A stretch of 44,158 bases of DNA, taken from JAUWVG01 sp964633715 (GTDB taxonomy: Bacteria > Acidobacteriota > Aminicenantia > Aminicenantales > Aminicenantaceae). Of this stretch, positions 31,859-41,186 are shown piece after piece; the first letter of the stretch is position 1, and every line of letters starts with the position of its first letter. Position numbers and translations under genes: made by a program. The stretch spans positions 1 through 44,158 of the forward strand of contig CAZWHQ010000036.1 in the NCBI GenBank assembly GCA_964633715.1, in the 5' to 3' direction. The notes below the pieces were generated by a model. The model made no database searches. It saw only the letters and a list, made by a program, of their open reading frames with translations, and had not been told where the DNA came from.

Positions 31859-33037
31859 TTACTCCGATAAAACTTCGATTCCGGGCAGGGATTCTTTGGC
31901 GATATATTCCAGCGAAGCACCCCCTCCTGTAGAGATATGAGAAATAGAATCACTCACACCGGATTTTTGTACAGCAGAAACAGAATCTCCACCCCCAATG
32001 ATAGACAGAGAGTCTGAAGCCGCGACAGCTTTTGCGATCTGTGTCGTCCCTGTGGAGAATGATGGGATCTCAAAGACACCCATAGGACCGTTCCAGAGGA
32101 TCGTTTTTGCTAAACGGATGATATCCGAATAGGCCTTGACTGTCTTGGGTCCAATATCCAGTGCCATCAATTCAGAGGGGATTGGGAATGAATCGATAGT
32201 TTGGATTGACGTAAGGTCGTCCATAGATCGAGAAACGATATGATCCTGGGGAAGTAAAAAGTTAACTCCCTTTTTCCTGGCTTTGACTTGAATTTGATTG
32301 GCCAATTCAAATTTGTCTTTTTCAACGAGAGATAAACCCACTCCGTAATCCTGTGCGGCAAAGAAGGTATAGGCCATGGCCCCGCCTATAAGAATATTTT
32401 CGGCTTTAGTCAAAAGGTTTTCGATGACAGGGATTTTATCCGAGACTTTAGCGCCACCAAGGATGGCCACTAGCGGCTTTTCTGGATTATCGATGATCTT
32501 GTTTAAAAACTGGACTTCCTTTTCAACGAGAAATCCGGCCGCGGCCTTTTCAACAAATTCGGTTATGGCCACTACTGACGCATGGGATCTATGACAGGCC
32601 CCAAAAGCATCATTGACATAATAGTCTATTTCTTTGGCCAGCTCTCGGGCAAAATCACGATCATTTGTTGTCTCTTCGCTGTAGAACCTCAAGTTTTCAA
32701 GAAGCAGGATCTGTCCGTCGAGAAGATCGGATTTAAGTTGGTCCACCCGGGTTCCAAAAACATCAGGAGCAAGGATGACTTCACGGGACAGGCGGCGTGA
32801 GAGCCGTTCGGCTACAGGTTTGAGGCTGAATTGAGGGAGAAATTGACCTTTTGGACGTCCGAGATGTGAGGCAGCTATAACTTTTGCCCCATGTTCTAAT
32901 AAGTAATTCAGTGTTGGAAGGGCGGCCTTGATCCGCGCATCACTTGTGATTTTTAAATTTTTGTCCAATGGAACATTAAAATCTACACGGAGGAATACGG
33001 TCTTACTCTTTAGATCTAGATCTCTGATCTTTAGCAT
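31859..33037 (-). CDS. pgk: Phosphoglycerate kinase
   Basis: A 392-residue phosphoglycerate kinase, standard length. Visible signatures are FLRVDFNVPLDKNL at about 15-28, ASHLGRPKGQ near 56, the hinge-region GGAKVSDKIPVIENLL near 193 and the C-terminal ATP-site GGGDSVSAV and STGGGASLEY. It catalyses the ATP-yielding step of lower glycolysis. Six bases separate it from gap and three from tpiA. Confidence 0.97.
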   Translation of the reverse strand: MLKIRDLDLKSKTVFLRVDFNVPLDKNLKITSDARIKAALPTLNYLLEHGAKVIAASHLGRPKGQFLPQFSLKPVAERLSRRLSREVILAPDVFGTRVDQLKSDLLDGQILLLENLRFYSEETTNDRDFARELAKEIDYYVNDAFGACHRSHASVVAITEFVEKAAAGFLVEKEVQFLNKIIDNPEKPLVAILGGAKVSDKIPVIENLLTKAENILIGGAMAYTFFAAQDYGVGLSLVEKDKFELANQIQVKARKKGVNFLLPQDHIVSRSMDDLTSIQTIDSFPIPSELMALDIGPKTVKAYSDIIRLAKTILWNGPMGVFEIPSFSTGTTQIAKAVAASDSLSIIGGGDSVSAVQKSGVSDSISHISTGGGASLEYIAKESLPGIEVLSE

Positions 33038-33043
33038 GGAATA

Positions 33044-34039
33044 TTAGATAAATTTTACGAGGTCAACAAGCCGGCAGGAGTATCCCCATTCGTTATCATA
33101 CCAGGCAAGGACTTTTACCAGGTTGCCTTCCGTGATTCTCGTAAACTGGGAATCGATGATGGAGGAATGTGGATTGGCCATGAAATCAACGGACACAAGT
33201 GGTTTGTCTTCCACTGCGAGAATTCCTTTCATTTTTCCATTGGCTGCAGCTCGGAACGTCTTATTGACGTCTTCAGCAGTGGTCTTTTGACTCAACAGTG
33301 CCACGAGATCGACAACTGAAACATTAGCGGTTGGAATCCGGACAGCGATGCCGTCAATCTTTCCCTTCATTTCCGGAATAACCAAACCAACAGCTTTGGC
33401 TGCACCAGTGGTTGTTGGAATTTGGGACACAGCCGCCGCACGGGCCCGGCGCAAATCACCATGGGGCTGGTCGAGAATTCTTTGATCATTTGTGTAGGCA
33501 TGGATTGTGGTCATAAAGGCCTTTTCGATTCCAAATGTATCGTTGAGGACTTTTGTCGGAGGTGCCAGACAGTTGGTCGTGCACGACGCATTGGAAATGA
33601 TGTGATGGGAATCTCGGTTGTAAGTATTTTCGTTGACACCGAGAACGAGCGTTATGTCGGGTTCTACGGCCGGTGCTGAAATGATGACTTTTTGTGCCCC
33701 ACCTGATTCGATATGTTTGGAGGCATCCGGTTTTTTCCTAAATAAACCTGTTGCTTCAATCACAATGGAAACTCCGAGATCTTTCCAGGGAAGATGTCCC
33801 GGATCCCTCTCGGCAAAAACTTTTACAGATTGGTTATTGGTTATGATTGCATTTTCAGATGCCTTAACATCTGGTTCAAAAATACCGAGAACAGAATCGT
33901 ATTTTAAAAGATGAGCAAGAGTAGCGGCATCGGTGATATCGTTTACGGCGACAATCTCAATATTTGGATCGTTATAAGCAGCCCGAAAAACATTCCTCCC
34001 GATGCGGCCAAAACCGTTGATTCCGACTTTTATACTCAT
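33044..34039 (-). CDS. gap: Glyceraldehyde-3-phosphate dehydrogenase
   Basis: A 331-residue phosphorylating GAPDH. The NAD site GINGFGRIGRNVFRA is at the N-terminus. VNDITD with Asp34 indicates NAD over NADP. The active Cys153 lies in SNASCTTNCLAP, and the late WYDNEWGYSCRLVDL is conserved. GAGGAGG lies seven bases before the ATG. It is the first gene of the gap-pgk-tpiA-secG(-tRNA-Leu) unit, with an extended -10 promoter upstream. Confidence 0.97.
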   Translation of the reverse strand: MSIKVGINGFGRIGRNVFRAAYNDPNIEIVAVNDITDAATLAHLLKYDSVLGIFEPDVKASENAIITNNQSVKVFAERDPGHLPWKDLGVSIVIEATGLFRKKPDASKHIESGGAQKVIISAPAVEPDITLVLGVNENTYNRDSHHIISNASCTTNCLAPPTKVLNDTFGIEKAFMTTIHAYTNDQRILDQPHGDLRRARAAAVSQIPTTTGAAKAVGLVIPEMKGKIDGIAVRIPTANVSVVDLVALLSQKTTAEDVNKTFRAAANGKMKGILAVEDKPLVSVDFMANPHSSIIDSQFTRITEGNLVKVLAWYDNEWGYSCRLVDLVKFI

Positions 34040-34087
34040 AAAAAAACCTCCTCAATAAATTCAAGTCCTTAGTAACATAAATAAATG

Positions 34088-34096
34088 ATTATATCA
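34088..34096 (-). promoter_or_regulatory. Extended -10 promoter of the gap operon
   Basis: On the minus strand the sequence TGATATAAT (34096-34088) is a perfect extended -10, with no good -35 at 17 bases. It lies about 50 bases upstream of the gap start codon. Confidence 0.5.
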
Positions 34097-34190
34097 ATGA
34101 ACTTCAATAAATTTTGGATTTATGGAGACGCAGAGATGTTTTATGGTAGAATTCAGGGTGCTCATCAGGATATAAAGGTAGGGAATAACA

Positions 34191-35753
34191 ATGAAAGTTT
34201 TAACATCTCAGCAGATGAAGGGAATTGACCGCCGGGCCATTGAGGAATTGGGTATCATCGGACCCATTCTTATGGAGAATGCAGGCATTCGGATCGCACA
34301 GGCAATGAGACAGAGATTGCCTGATCTTAAAAGAGAAAAAATCGTGGTTGTGGCCGGCAAAGGAAATAATGGAGGGGATGGCTTTGTGGTTGCCAGGCAT
34401 CTTTTTAATTTAGGATGCCGTATCAAAGTTCTGCTCCTGTCTAAAAAGAGTGATCTAAAAGGAGATGCGGCACTGAATGCCCATATTGTTGAGAAAATGG
34501 GCATCCCTCTTATTGAAATCAACACTGAAAAACGTTGGATATCCCACAAGAAGAAGCTGTCTAACAGCACCGTTATATTGGATGCTATTTTTGGAACAGG
34601 ATTGTCCAAACCTGCTAAAGGGCTATATAAGACGGTCATCAATAGCATCAATAGAATAAAAGCCACTATCGTTGCAGTAGATATCCCCTCAGGATTGTCT
34701 TCAGATACATTTGAACCTATAGGTCCTTGTGTCAAGGCCGACCTGACAGTGACTCTGGCGGCGCCGAAGGTAGCTCACATTTTTCCGCCGTCAGAAAATT
34801 TTGTGGGGGAGCTTGAAGTGGCAGATATCAGCATCCCTCCTTTTCTCTTTGATGAAGAGAGCTTGAAGATGGAATTTGTTGAGGAATATTCCATAAAACC
34901 CCTTTTCTCTAAGCGCAGGAAAGATACGCATAAAGGCACCTATGGACATCTTTTTGTGATTTCAGGATCGCGTGGAAAAACTGGTGCTGCCGTGATGGCA
35001 GGGAAGGCTGCCCTGAAAATGGGCGCCGGACTGGTGACTGTTGGAACACCAAAGAGTTGCCTGTCTATAGTGGCCCGGTCTATGGTTGAATTGATGACAG
35101 AACCTCTGCCTGAAACGCCAGAAAAAACTTTTTCTGAAGAAGCTCTGGATCTATCTCTCAGTCTTCTTGAAGGGAAGGATGCGTTCCTCATTGGTCCTGG
35201 AATTTCGACTCATGATTCTACCACTAGATTCGTTAAAGCACTTCTTCCTTTTGTCCGTGTTCCGGTTATTTTGGATGCGGATGCATTAAATATTCTTTCT
35301 CCTCATCCAGAAATTTTAAAGACATTAAAAATTCCTGTGGTGCTCACCCCACATCCCGGTGAATTTGCGCGTCTTCTTGACTGTTCCACAAGCGATGTTA
35401 AAAAAAATAAACTGGAACTTGTCTCACGATTTGCTCAGGACTATGGTGTGTATCTTGTCTTAAAAGGCTACAGAACTTTAACGGCAACTCCTGATGGGAA
35501 TATATTCATCAATCCAACTGGCAATCCCGGGATGGCCACAGCTGGGTCAGGGGATGTGCTTAGCGGGATGCTGGCGGCCATGATTATGCAGGAGAAAGAC
35601 ATACTGCCGGCTGTACTTGCAGCTGTCTATGTTCATGGATTGAGCGGTGATATTGCCGCTCAAAGACTGGGAGAAAAATCTTTAACAGCTCGAGATATCA
35701 TCAGATATATCTCTTCTGCCGTAAAGGCACTAAGCGGACCACATACTGCATAA
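34191..35753 (+). CDS. nnr: Bifunctional NAD(P)HX epimerase / dehydratase
   Basis: A 520-residue metabolite-repair enzyme that restores hydrated NAD(P)H. The N-terminal YjeF_N epimerase domain (about 1-220) has AGKGNNGGDGFVVARHL near 55 and AVDIPSGLSSD near 164. The C-terminal ADP-dependent dehydratase domain (about 235-515) has GTYGHLFVISGSRGKTGAA near 247, LTPHPGEFARLL near 385 and the nucleotide loop GNPGMATAGSGDVLSGML near 443. Fusion of the two is the usual bacterial form. It precedes tsaE by eight bases, an order seen in many bacteria. It diverges from gap. Confidence 0.95.
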   Translation: MKVLTSQQMKGIDRRAIEELGIIGPILMENAGIRIAQAMRQRLPDLKREKIVVVAGKGNNGGDGFVVARHLFNLGCRIKVLLLSKKSDLKGDAALNAHIVEKMGIPLIEINTEKRWISHKKKLSNSTVILDAIFGTGLSKPAKGLYKTVINSINRIKATIVAVDIPSGLSSDTFEPIGPCVKADLTVTLAAPKVAHIFPPSENFVGELEVADISIPPFLFDEESLKMEFVEEYSIKPLFSKRRKDTHKGTYGHLFVISGSRGKTGAAVMAGKAALKMGAGLVTVGTPKSCLSIVARSMVELMTEPLPETPEKTFSEEALDLSLSLLEGKDAFLIGPGISTHDSTTRFVKALLPFVRVPVILDADALNILSPHPEILKTLKIPVVLTPHPGEFARLLDCSTSDVKKNKLELVSRFAQDYGVYLVLKGYRTLTATPDGNIFINPTGNPGMATAGSGDVLSGMLAAMIMQEKDILPAVLAAVYVHGLSGDIAAQRLGEKSLTARDIIRYISSAVKALSGPHTA

Positions 35754-35761
35754 AAGACAAT

Positions 35762-36187
35762 ATGATCAAGGATATTTTTACATCTTCTGAAAAGGAAACC
35801 TTTGCCCTTGCCAAGCAGATTGGACAGGATCTAAAAGGAAGAGAAGTGATTTTACTGTCCGGTGAACTTGGTGCCGGAAAAACCGTTTTTGCCAAAGGGA
35901 TTGCGGCTGGCTTGGATATCGATGATGTCAATTTGGTTTGCAGTCCTTCCTATACCTTAGTCAATATTTACTCCGCTAAATTTCCTCTCTATCATATCGA
36001 TTTATACCGCCTTGAAAATGAATCCGATATTGATAATCTGGGATGGGAGGACTTCTTGGATTTAGGTGTCATTGTGGTGGAATGGGCGGAAAAACTCAAA
36101 TTTGAATTAGAAGCCATCCGCATAGAAATTGAGATTCTTGGTGATCAAAAAAGGAGAATCCGAATTTCTCCATATCCAATTTCATAA
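35762..36187 (+). CDS. tsaE: tRNA threonylcarbamoyladenosine biosynthesis ATPase TsaE
   Basis: A 141-residue P-loop ATPase that works with TsaB and TsaD in making t6A37 in tRNA. The Walker A motif is GELGAGKT (34-41, Lys40). SPSYTLVNIY near 61, HIDLYRLENESD near 79 and the VVEWAEKL motif near 109 are typical of the family. Neither tsaB nor tsaD is in the window. It follows nnr closely and is probably co-transcribed. Confidence 0.93.
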   Translation: MIKDIFTSSEKETFALAKQIGQDLKGREVILLSGELGAGKTVFAKGIAAGLDIDDVNLVCSPSYTLVNIYSAKFPLYHIDLYRLENESDIDNLGWEDFLDLGVIVVEWAEKLKFELEAIRIEIEILGDQKRRIRISPYPIS

Positions 36188-36220
36188 TTTTTAAGAATTA
36201 CGGAATTGCGTACAGTTCTG

Positions 36221-36249
36221 TTGAAATCGTTCAACTTATCAGGTATAAA
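36221..36249 (+). promoter_or_regulatory. Promoter of the mscS-like gene
   Basis: TTGAAA (36221-36226) and TATAAA (36244-36249) are spaced exactly 17 bases. The start codon at 36285 lies 36 bases downstream with GAGGAG between, which fits a sigma70-type promoter. Confidence 0.6.
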
Positions 36250-36284
36250 AGTTATACTCGTTAGATCCTTTGAGGAGTCTTGAG

Positions 36285-37334
36285 ATGAAAGCATTTACAG
36301 ATGTATTTCAGTTTATATGGGATAATAATTATTTAAGATTTTTGTTGATTGCTGTTTTTTCGTTTATTGGAGCTTTTCTGGCTAAGCTGATTGTCGCAAG
36401 AATCCTGAAACCTCTAGCAAAAAAAACAAAAACAAAAATCGATGATCTTGTCGTAAAGAGTATTTCCTCGATTGTCTTTTATTTTTTCTTTTTTATGGGG
36501 ATCAAGATCGGCCTGCAGCATTTTGAATTCGAAAGCCCCACCCTAAAGAATTTGACTGAAACCATAATCTTATTCATCATTCTCATTTTTATCCTGAGAA
36601 TTATAGATAATTTTTCGAAACAATGGCTCAAAGACTGGAAAGCCAAAACAAAAACTTCGGCGGATGAAAGGTTGATCCCTCTTTTTCAGAAATTTTTAAA
36701 AGCCGTCGCAATAATTTTGACTGTCTTCTTCGTTTTGTCAGTTTGGGATGTCAATATCGCACCTCTGCTGACGACAGCCGGGATTGCGGGGATTGCCTTA
36801 GGCCTGGCTGTTAAAGATCCCATCGTGAATATCCTCGGTGGGATTCAGCTCGTTCTGGATAAAACATTCAAAGTGAATGATAAAATCCAGCTAGAATCTG
36901 GAGAAATGGGAACCATTCTTGATATCGGTTTGAGAAGCACAAAAATAAGAACATATGATAATGAAAGCATCTATGTGCCAAACGGATTTCTTGCCAATTC
37001 AAAGATAAAAAATTTCACGCAGCCCGATGTCTCCGTCCGTGTCAATGTCAATTTTGGGGTTGAGTATGGATCGGATACTGAGAGAGTCAGGACAGTCGTC
37101 CTCGAAACTATAAAAAAAATTGACATGGTCCTGGAGGAGCCGGAACCTGTTGTCCAATTCCTAAATATGTCGGATTTTTCACTCGATTTTATCGCAAGAG
37201 CTTGGGTCAAGGAATATACAAATGCCTATTTAGTGAAAATGGAGATGACAGACAAAATATACAAAACTCTCAATAAGGCCAATATAGGAATTCCCTTTCC
37301 TACTCGAACTGTCTATACAAAAGCTATGGATTGA
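36285..37334 (+). CDS. MscS-family mechanosensitive channel
   Basis: A 349-residue small-conductance channel homologue. Four to five hydrophobic segments occupy residues 1-190. The pore-lining helix contains TTAGIAGIALGLAVKDPIVNILGG near 160-183 (partial: AGIAGIALGLAVKDPIVN), the Gly/Ala-rich signature of the family. The beta domain follows with GTILDIGLRSTKIRTYDNE and VPNGFLANSKIKNF. The C-terminal region ends NIGIPFPTRTVY. It releases solutes on hypo-osmotic shock. I use ATG 36285, which has GAGGAG seven bases upstream, over the TTG at 36270 inside that ribosome site region. Confidence 0.92.
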   Translation: MKAFTDVFQFIWDNNYLRFLLIAVFSFIGAFLAKLIVARILKPLAKKTKTKIDDLVVKSISSIVFYFFFFMGIKIGLQHFEFESPTLKNLTETIILFIILIFILRIIDNFSKQWLKDWKAKTKTSADERLIPLFQKFLKAVAIILTVFFVLSVWDVNIAPLLTTAGIAGIALGLAVKDPIVNILGGIQLVLDKTFKVNDKIQLESGEMGTILDIGLRSTKIRTYDNESIYVPNGFLANSKIKNFTQPDVSVRVNVNFGVEYGSDTERVRTVVLETIKKIDMVLEEPEPVVQFLNMSDFSLDFIARAWVKEYTNAYLVKMEMTDKIYKTLNKANIGIPFPTRTVYTKAMD

Positions 37335-37388
37335 CTTAGATCTCAAGTTATTTTTTAATGGAGTCAATCCAGATATAGAGGTTTCATC

Positions 37389-37925
37389 ATGCTCAACCGT
37401 GTTAAAGACATTATTTGTGAAGTCAAAGATTTTCCCAAACCTGGAATTGGTTTTAAGGATATCACTCCTTTGGTGGAAGATGCGGCCTGCTTCCGATTTG
37501 TGATAGAGCGAATAGCGGAATGGGCAAAGGGCAAGGGAGTTGAAGTTGTTGCGGGGATTGAATCGCGAGGATTTCTCTTTTCGGCTCCAGTTTCATACCA
37601 GCTGGGTCTAGGTTCAGTATTGATCAGAAAAAAGGGAAAACTTCCGAGAAAAACAGTTTCTGTAAGAGCTCCCAACGAGTATGCCGTAGAATACTTTGAA
37701 ATACACGAGGACAGTGTTCACAAGAATCAAAAGGTGGTTATCATCGATGATCTGATCGCAACAGGATCTTCAACCATCAGTGCCATAGATCTGGTGAAAA
37801 AAATAGGGGGAGATGTTGTGGGATTTGTGACAGTTGTGGAACTGTGCTTTCTGGGGGGGAGAGAAAAAATCAAAAAAGCTCATCCTGAAGTGGATATTTT
37901 TTCTCTGATTCAATTTGAAGATTAG
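37389..37925 (+). CDS. apt: Adenine phosphoribosyltransferase
   Basis: A 178-residue purine-salvage enzyme making AMP from adenine and PRPP. FPKPGIGFKDITPL (15-28) is the family start motif. GIESRGFLFSAPVS is near 57. The PRPP loop VVIIDDLIATGSS lies near 117. Length is standard. It is followed after 11 bases by an AzgA-type purine permease gene, so uptake and salvage are linked. Confidence 0.95.
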   Translation: MLNRVKDIICEVKDFPKPGIGFKDITPLVEDAACFRFVIERIAEWAKGKGVEVVAGIESRGFLFSAPVSYQLGLGSVLIRKKGKLPRKTVSVRAPNEYAVEYFEIHEDSVHKNQKVVIIDDLIATGSSTISAIDLVKKIGGDVVGFVTVVELCFLGGREKIKKAHPEVDIFSLIQFED

Positions 37926-37936
37926 GAGGGATTGGA

Positions 37937-39259
37937 GTGAACTTTCTCGACCGTATTTTTAAGCTTAAAGACAATCAAACTTCAGTCCGGACTGAATTGC
38001 TGGGCGGAGTGACGACTTTTATGACTATGTCCTATATCATCTTTCTCCAGCCTGCACTCCTCTCATCGACAGGGATGGATCCGGGGGCAGTTATGGTGGC
38101 CACCTGTATTTCTGCAGCACTGGCGACGCTCCTCATGGGTTTTTTTGCCAAATATCCCATTGCTCTGGCTCCAGGAATGGGACTCAATGTTTTTTTTGCC
38201 ATCACGGTGTGTGGAACCATGGGTTATCCTTGGCAGGTTGCGCTTGGTGCGGTATTTATTTCAGGAGTTCTTTTTCTTATCCTCTCAGTTTTTAAAGTAT
38301 GGGGCCGCCTTGTCGAATCTATCCCTGACTCATTAAAGCATGCCATAGCGGTCGGCATAGGACTTTTCATAGCTCTCATCGGATTGGAATACGGGGGTAT
38401 CGTTGTCGATAATCCGGCAACCTACGTGGGGATCGGAGATTTGAGCAGCAAACCTGTTCTGCTTGTACTGCTGGGTGTACTGGTGACATCACTGCTCATG
38501 GCCATTAAGGTCCGCGGATCTATTCTCATTGGGCTTGTCTTTACGGCTGTTGTGGGGATTCCTTTAGGCATTGTCAAATACGAGGGAATTGTTTCTGCTC
38601 CTCCAAGCCTTATGCCCACTTTTTTAAAGCTCGATATTTTTGGAGCTTTGAAGATGGGTTTGATCACGGTGATATTTATTCTTTTTTTGATTGATCTTTT
38701 TGACACGATGGGCACATTGATTGGAGTCAGTGGGCAGGCTGGATTTCTCAAAGACAGGAAACTGCCCAGAGCAAATCAGGCTATGTTTTCGGATGCTGTT
38801 GGAACGGTGACTGGGTCTCTTCTTGGAACATCCACAGTGACCAGTTATATCGAGAGTGCTACAGGTATCGCCCAAGGCGCGAGGACGGGATTGGCCAATG
38901 TGTTTACAGCAGGTCTCTTTTTTGTTGCCCTGTTCTTTAGCCCCTTAGCCAAAATGATTGGAGGAGAGTATGTGTTTAATGGTGCCGTTCTCCGTCCAGT
39001 CATTGCTCCGGCTTTGATCTTGGTGGGGTATTTGATGATGAAGTGTGTCAAATGGATCAATTGGGATGAAATGACCGAGGGCATCCCGGCTTTTTTATGC
39101 ATCATTATCATGCCCCTAACGCTGAGTATAACAGAGGGCATATCTTTTGGATTCATATCCTATTCCTTCTTGAACATTATCTCTGGAAAAGGGAAGCAGG
39201 TGCACTGGCTCATCTACCTGTTCTCCATTCTGTTTATAATCCGATATATAGTAAAATAG
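37937..39259 (+). CDS. AzgA-type purine (adenine/guanine/hypoxanthine) permease
   Basis: A 440-residue membrane protein of the AzgA branch of nucleobase transporters with about 12-14 helices. Family signatures are TELLGGVTTFMTMSYIIFLQP near 19 (partial: GGVTTFMTMSYIIF), FAKYPIALAPGMGLNVFF near 69 and FDTMGTLIGVSGQAG near 254. TSTVTSYIESATGIAQGARTG follows near 296 (partial: STVTSYIESATGIA). The start is a GTG at 37937 with AGGAGGG six bases before it. Adenine is the likely main substrate given the upstream apt. Confidence 0.92.
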   Translation: MNFLDRIFKLKDNQTSVRTELLGGVTTFMTMSYIIFLQPALLSSTGMDPGAVMVATCISAALATLLMGFFAKYPIALAPGMGLNVFFAITVCGTMGYPWQVALGAVFISGVLFLILSVFKVWGRLVESIPDSLKHAIAVGIGLFIALIGLEYGGIVVDNPATYVGIGDLSSKPVLLVLLGVLVTSLLMAIKVRGSILIGLVFTAVVGIPLGIVKYEGIVSAPPSLMPTFLKLDIFGALKMGLITVIFILFLIDLFDTMGTLIGVSGQAGFLKDRKLPRANQAMFSDAVGTVTGSLLGTSTVTSYIESATGIAQGARTGLANVFTAGLFFVALFFSPLAKMIGGEYVFNGAVLRPVIAPALILVGYLMMKCVKWINWDEMTEGIPAFLCIIIMPLTLSITEGISFGFISYSFLNIISGKGKQVHWLIYLFSILFIIRYIVK

Positions 39260-39297
39260 TCCGCCGTGATCAAATTATGGCTGAGGAGGAAAAGGTT

Positions 39298-41055
39298 TTG
39301 ACCAAGTTCCTTAAATTCTGTTTCCTTGTCTTCCTATTATTATTTTTGGGGACTCAAACGAAGCTTCATCCGAGGTCTGCGTTAGATCTTGGTCCACCCG
39401 AGGCCCGGTGGGTGAAGAGGACTATCGCAAAAATGACTTTGGAGGAGAAAGTTGGCCAGATGCTCTGTCTGGGTTTTTATGGTGATTTTATAAACGATAG
39501 ATCTGAAACCTGGACAAAGTACAGACATTGGGTGGAGGAACTCAAGATTGGAGGATTGGCCATCTACAGTGGTGAGGTCTATGAAACAGCCCATATGATG
39601 AATTCTCTACAGTTGTTATCAGATATTCCCTTGTTGATTGCCGCGAACCTCGAGAGAGGACTTGGCAATCAGATGGAGGGGGCCACACTCTTTCCTCCCA
39701 TCATGTCAATCGGAGCCACCGGATCGGAGAAACTGAGCTATCAGATGGGGAAGATCACTGCCCTGGAGGCAAGAGCCGTAGGGATTCATATGGCTTATTT
39801 TCCAGTCGTAGATGTCAATATCAATCCCGATAATCCGATCATCAACACCCGTTCCTTTGGAGAAAATCCTCTGGATGTGGGCCGCTTGGCGGTTGCCTAC
39901 ATCAAAGGCTGTCAGGAATATGGCCTCATCGCAACAGCCAAGCATTTTCCTGGACACGGAGACACAGAACGGGATTCTCACAATATGTTGGCCACTGTCC
40001 AAGCGGACATGAATCGTTTGACCACAGTGGAGCTTTATCCATTCCAAAAGGCCATTGATGCTGGAGTCCAGGCGGTGATGACTGCTCATATTTCCATTCC
40101 AGCCATAGATCCGACCCCCAATCTTCCTGCTACGCTTTCAAAGCCTATTATAACGGATTATTTAAGGGAAAAAATGGGTTTTAAGGGTTTGATTGTCTCC
40201 GACTCCATGGGCATGGGAGGAATCACAACTCTTTATGCCCAGGATTTGGCTGCCGCTATGGCCGTCGAGGCAGGTGTGGACATTATATTATTGACACCCG
40301 AACCTGAGATTGTTCTATCGTCTCTTGTTGGTGCCGTAAAAAACGGCCAGATTTCTGAGGCGCGGATCGATGAATCAGTCAACAGAATTCTCCAGGCAAA
40401 GGCAAGATTGGGTCTTCATAAAGAACGATATGTGGATATCAATATTTTAGATACGATTCTGGCTACAGAATCACATCTACAATGGGCCGATCTGGTGCTG
40501 GAGCAATCCATGACCCTGGTAAAAAATGACAGCCAGATTCTACCGTTGAGCCCAAAAAAAGAACTCGCCGTGTTTTCCCTCAGCAGTGATCCTGGTGACT
40601 ACTATGCAGGAAGGCCTTTTATCAGAGAGATTAAACAGAGAAATCCTAAAGCATTAGAGTTTTACGCCGAAGCTTCTACAGGAAAGGAATATTTTGAAAA
40701 AGCTCTACAAACGGCCGCAGAGGTGGATGTTTTAGTGATCGCACTTTTTTCCAGCTTGAGATCGGGGAAGGGGAGTATTGGCTTGAATGAAGGGCAAGTT
40801 GACCTAATCCAGAGAATCGTTGCACAAGAAATCCCTGTTTTGGTCATTTCATTCGGAAGCCCCTATTACTTGAGGCACTTTCCAGATATCAATGCCTACC
40901 TCTGTGCCTACAGACCGTCTCCGCAGGCTCAAAAAATGGCTGCAAAAGCCGTCTTTGGAGAAATCCCTATCCGAGGAAAATTACCCGTATCCATTCCAGG
41001 GTGTTTTCCTCTTGGTCACGGTGTCCAACTCCCCAGAGTGACTGACAAACAATAA
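39298..41055 (+). CDS. Exported GH3 beta-N-acetylhexosaminidase (NagZ-like)
   Basis: A 585-residue family GH3 glycosidase. The TIM-barrel domain has the NagZ-type histidine loop KHFPGHGDTERDSH (His216 onward) and nucleophile Asp302 in VSDSMGMGGI. This Asp-His arrangement marks beta-N-acetylglucosaminidases. A second alpha/beta domain (about 390-575), absent from short NagZ, follows. A hydrophobic signal segment (residues 4-20) suggests export. I choose TTG 39298, because GAGGAGG lies eight bases upstream and the signal peptide begins there; ATG 39277 would add seven residues including an acidic run (MAEEEKV) and lacks a ribosome site. The open frame further upstream overlaps azgA and is not coding. 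Likely substrates: peptidoglycan fragments or chito-oligosaccharides. Confidence 0.88.
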   Translation: MTKFLKFCFLVFLLLFLGTQTKLHPRSALDLGPPEARWVKRTIAKMTLEEKVGQMLCLGFYGDFINDRSETWTKYRHWVEELKIGGLAIYSGEVYETAHMMNSLQLLSDIPLLIAANLERGLGNQMEGATLFPPIMSIGATGSEKLSYQMGKITALEARAVGIHMAYFPVVDVNINPDNPIINTRSFGENPLDVGRLAVAYIKGCQEYGLIATAKHFPGHGDTERDSHNMLATVQADMNRLTTVELYPFQKAIDAGVQAVMTAHISIPAIDPTPNLPATLSKPIITDYLREKMGFKGLIVSDSMGMGGITTLYAQDLAAAMAVEAGVDIILLTPEPEIVLSSLVGAVKNGQISEARIDESVNRILQAKARLGLHKERYVDINILDTILATESHLQWADLVLEQSMTLVKNDSQILPLSPKKELAVFSLSSDPGDYYAGRPFIREIKQRNPKALEFYAEASTGKEYFEKALQTAAEVDVLVIALFSSLRSGKGSIGLNEGQVDLIQRIVAQEIPVLVISFGSPYYLRHFPDINAYLCAYRPSPQAQKMAAKAVFGEIPIRGKLPVSIPGCFPLGHGVQLPRVTDKQ

Positions 41056-41090
41056 TTCAGATTACCGTTAACGGCATAGGCTCCATCTCG

Positions 41091-41119
41091 TTGACACACC
41101 TGGATTTTTTTTTTATGTT
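41091..41119 (+). promoter_or_regulatory. Promoter of the GT81 gene
   Basis: TTGACA (41091-41096) is followed after 17 bases by TATGTT (41114-41119). GAGGAGG precedes the start codon at 41187. This suggests the gene is transcribed separately from the GH3 gene. Confidence 0.5.
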
Positions 41120-41186
41120 ATACCCACCAGTGATTCTCCCTAATTGAAAATTTTAGGTTTCATGTTCTGTCTTTGAGGAGGGCATC

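Noticed and set aside
37335..37388. Purine riboswitch before apt-azgA
   Set aside because: The 54-base gap is too short, and none of the conserved purine-aptamer sequence is present.
39097..39297. N-terminal extension of the GH3 gene
   Set aside because: It overlaps the azgA coding region in another frame, and the signal peptide and ribosome site point to the TTG at 39298.
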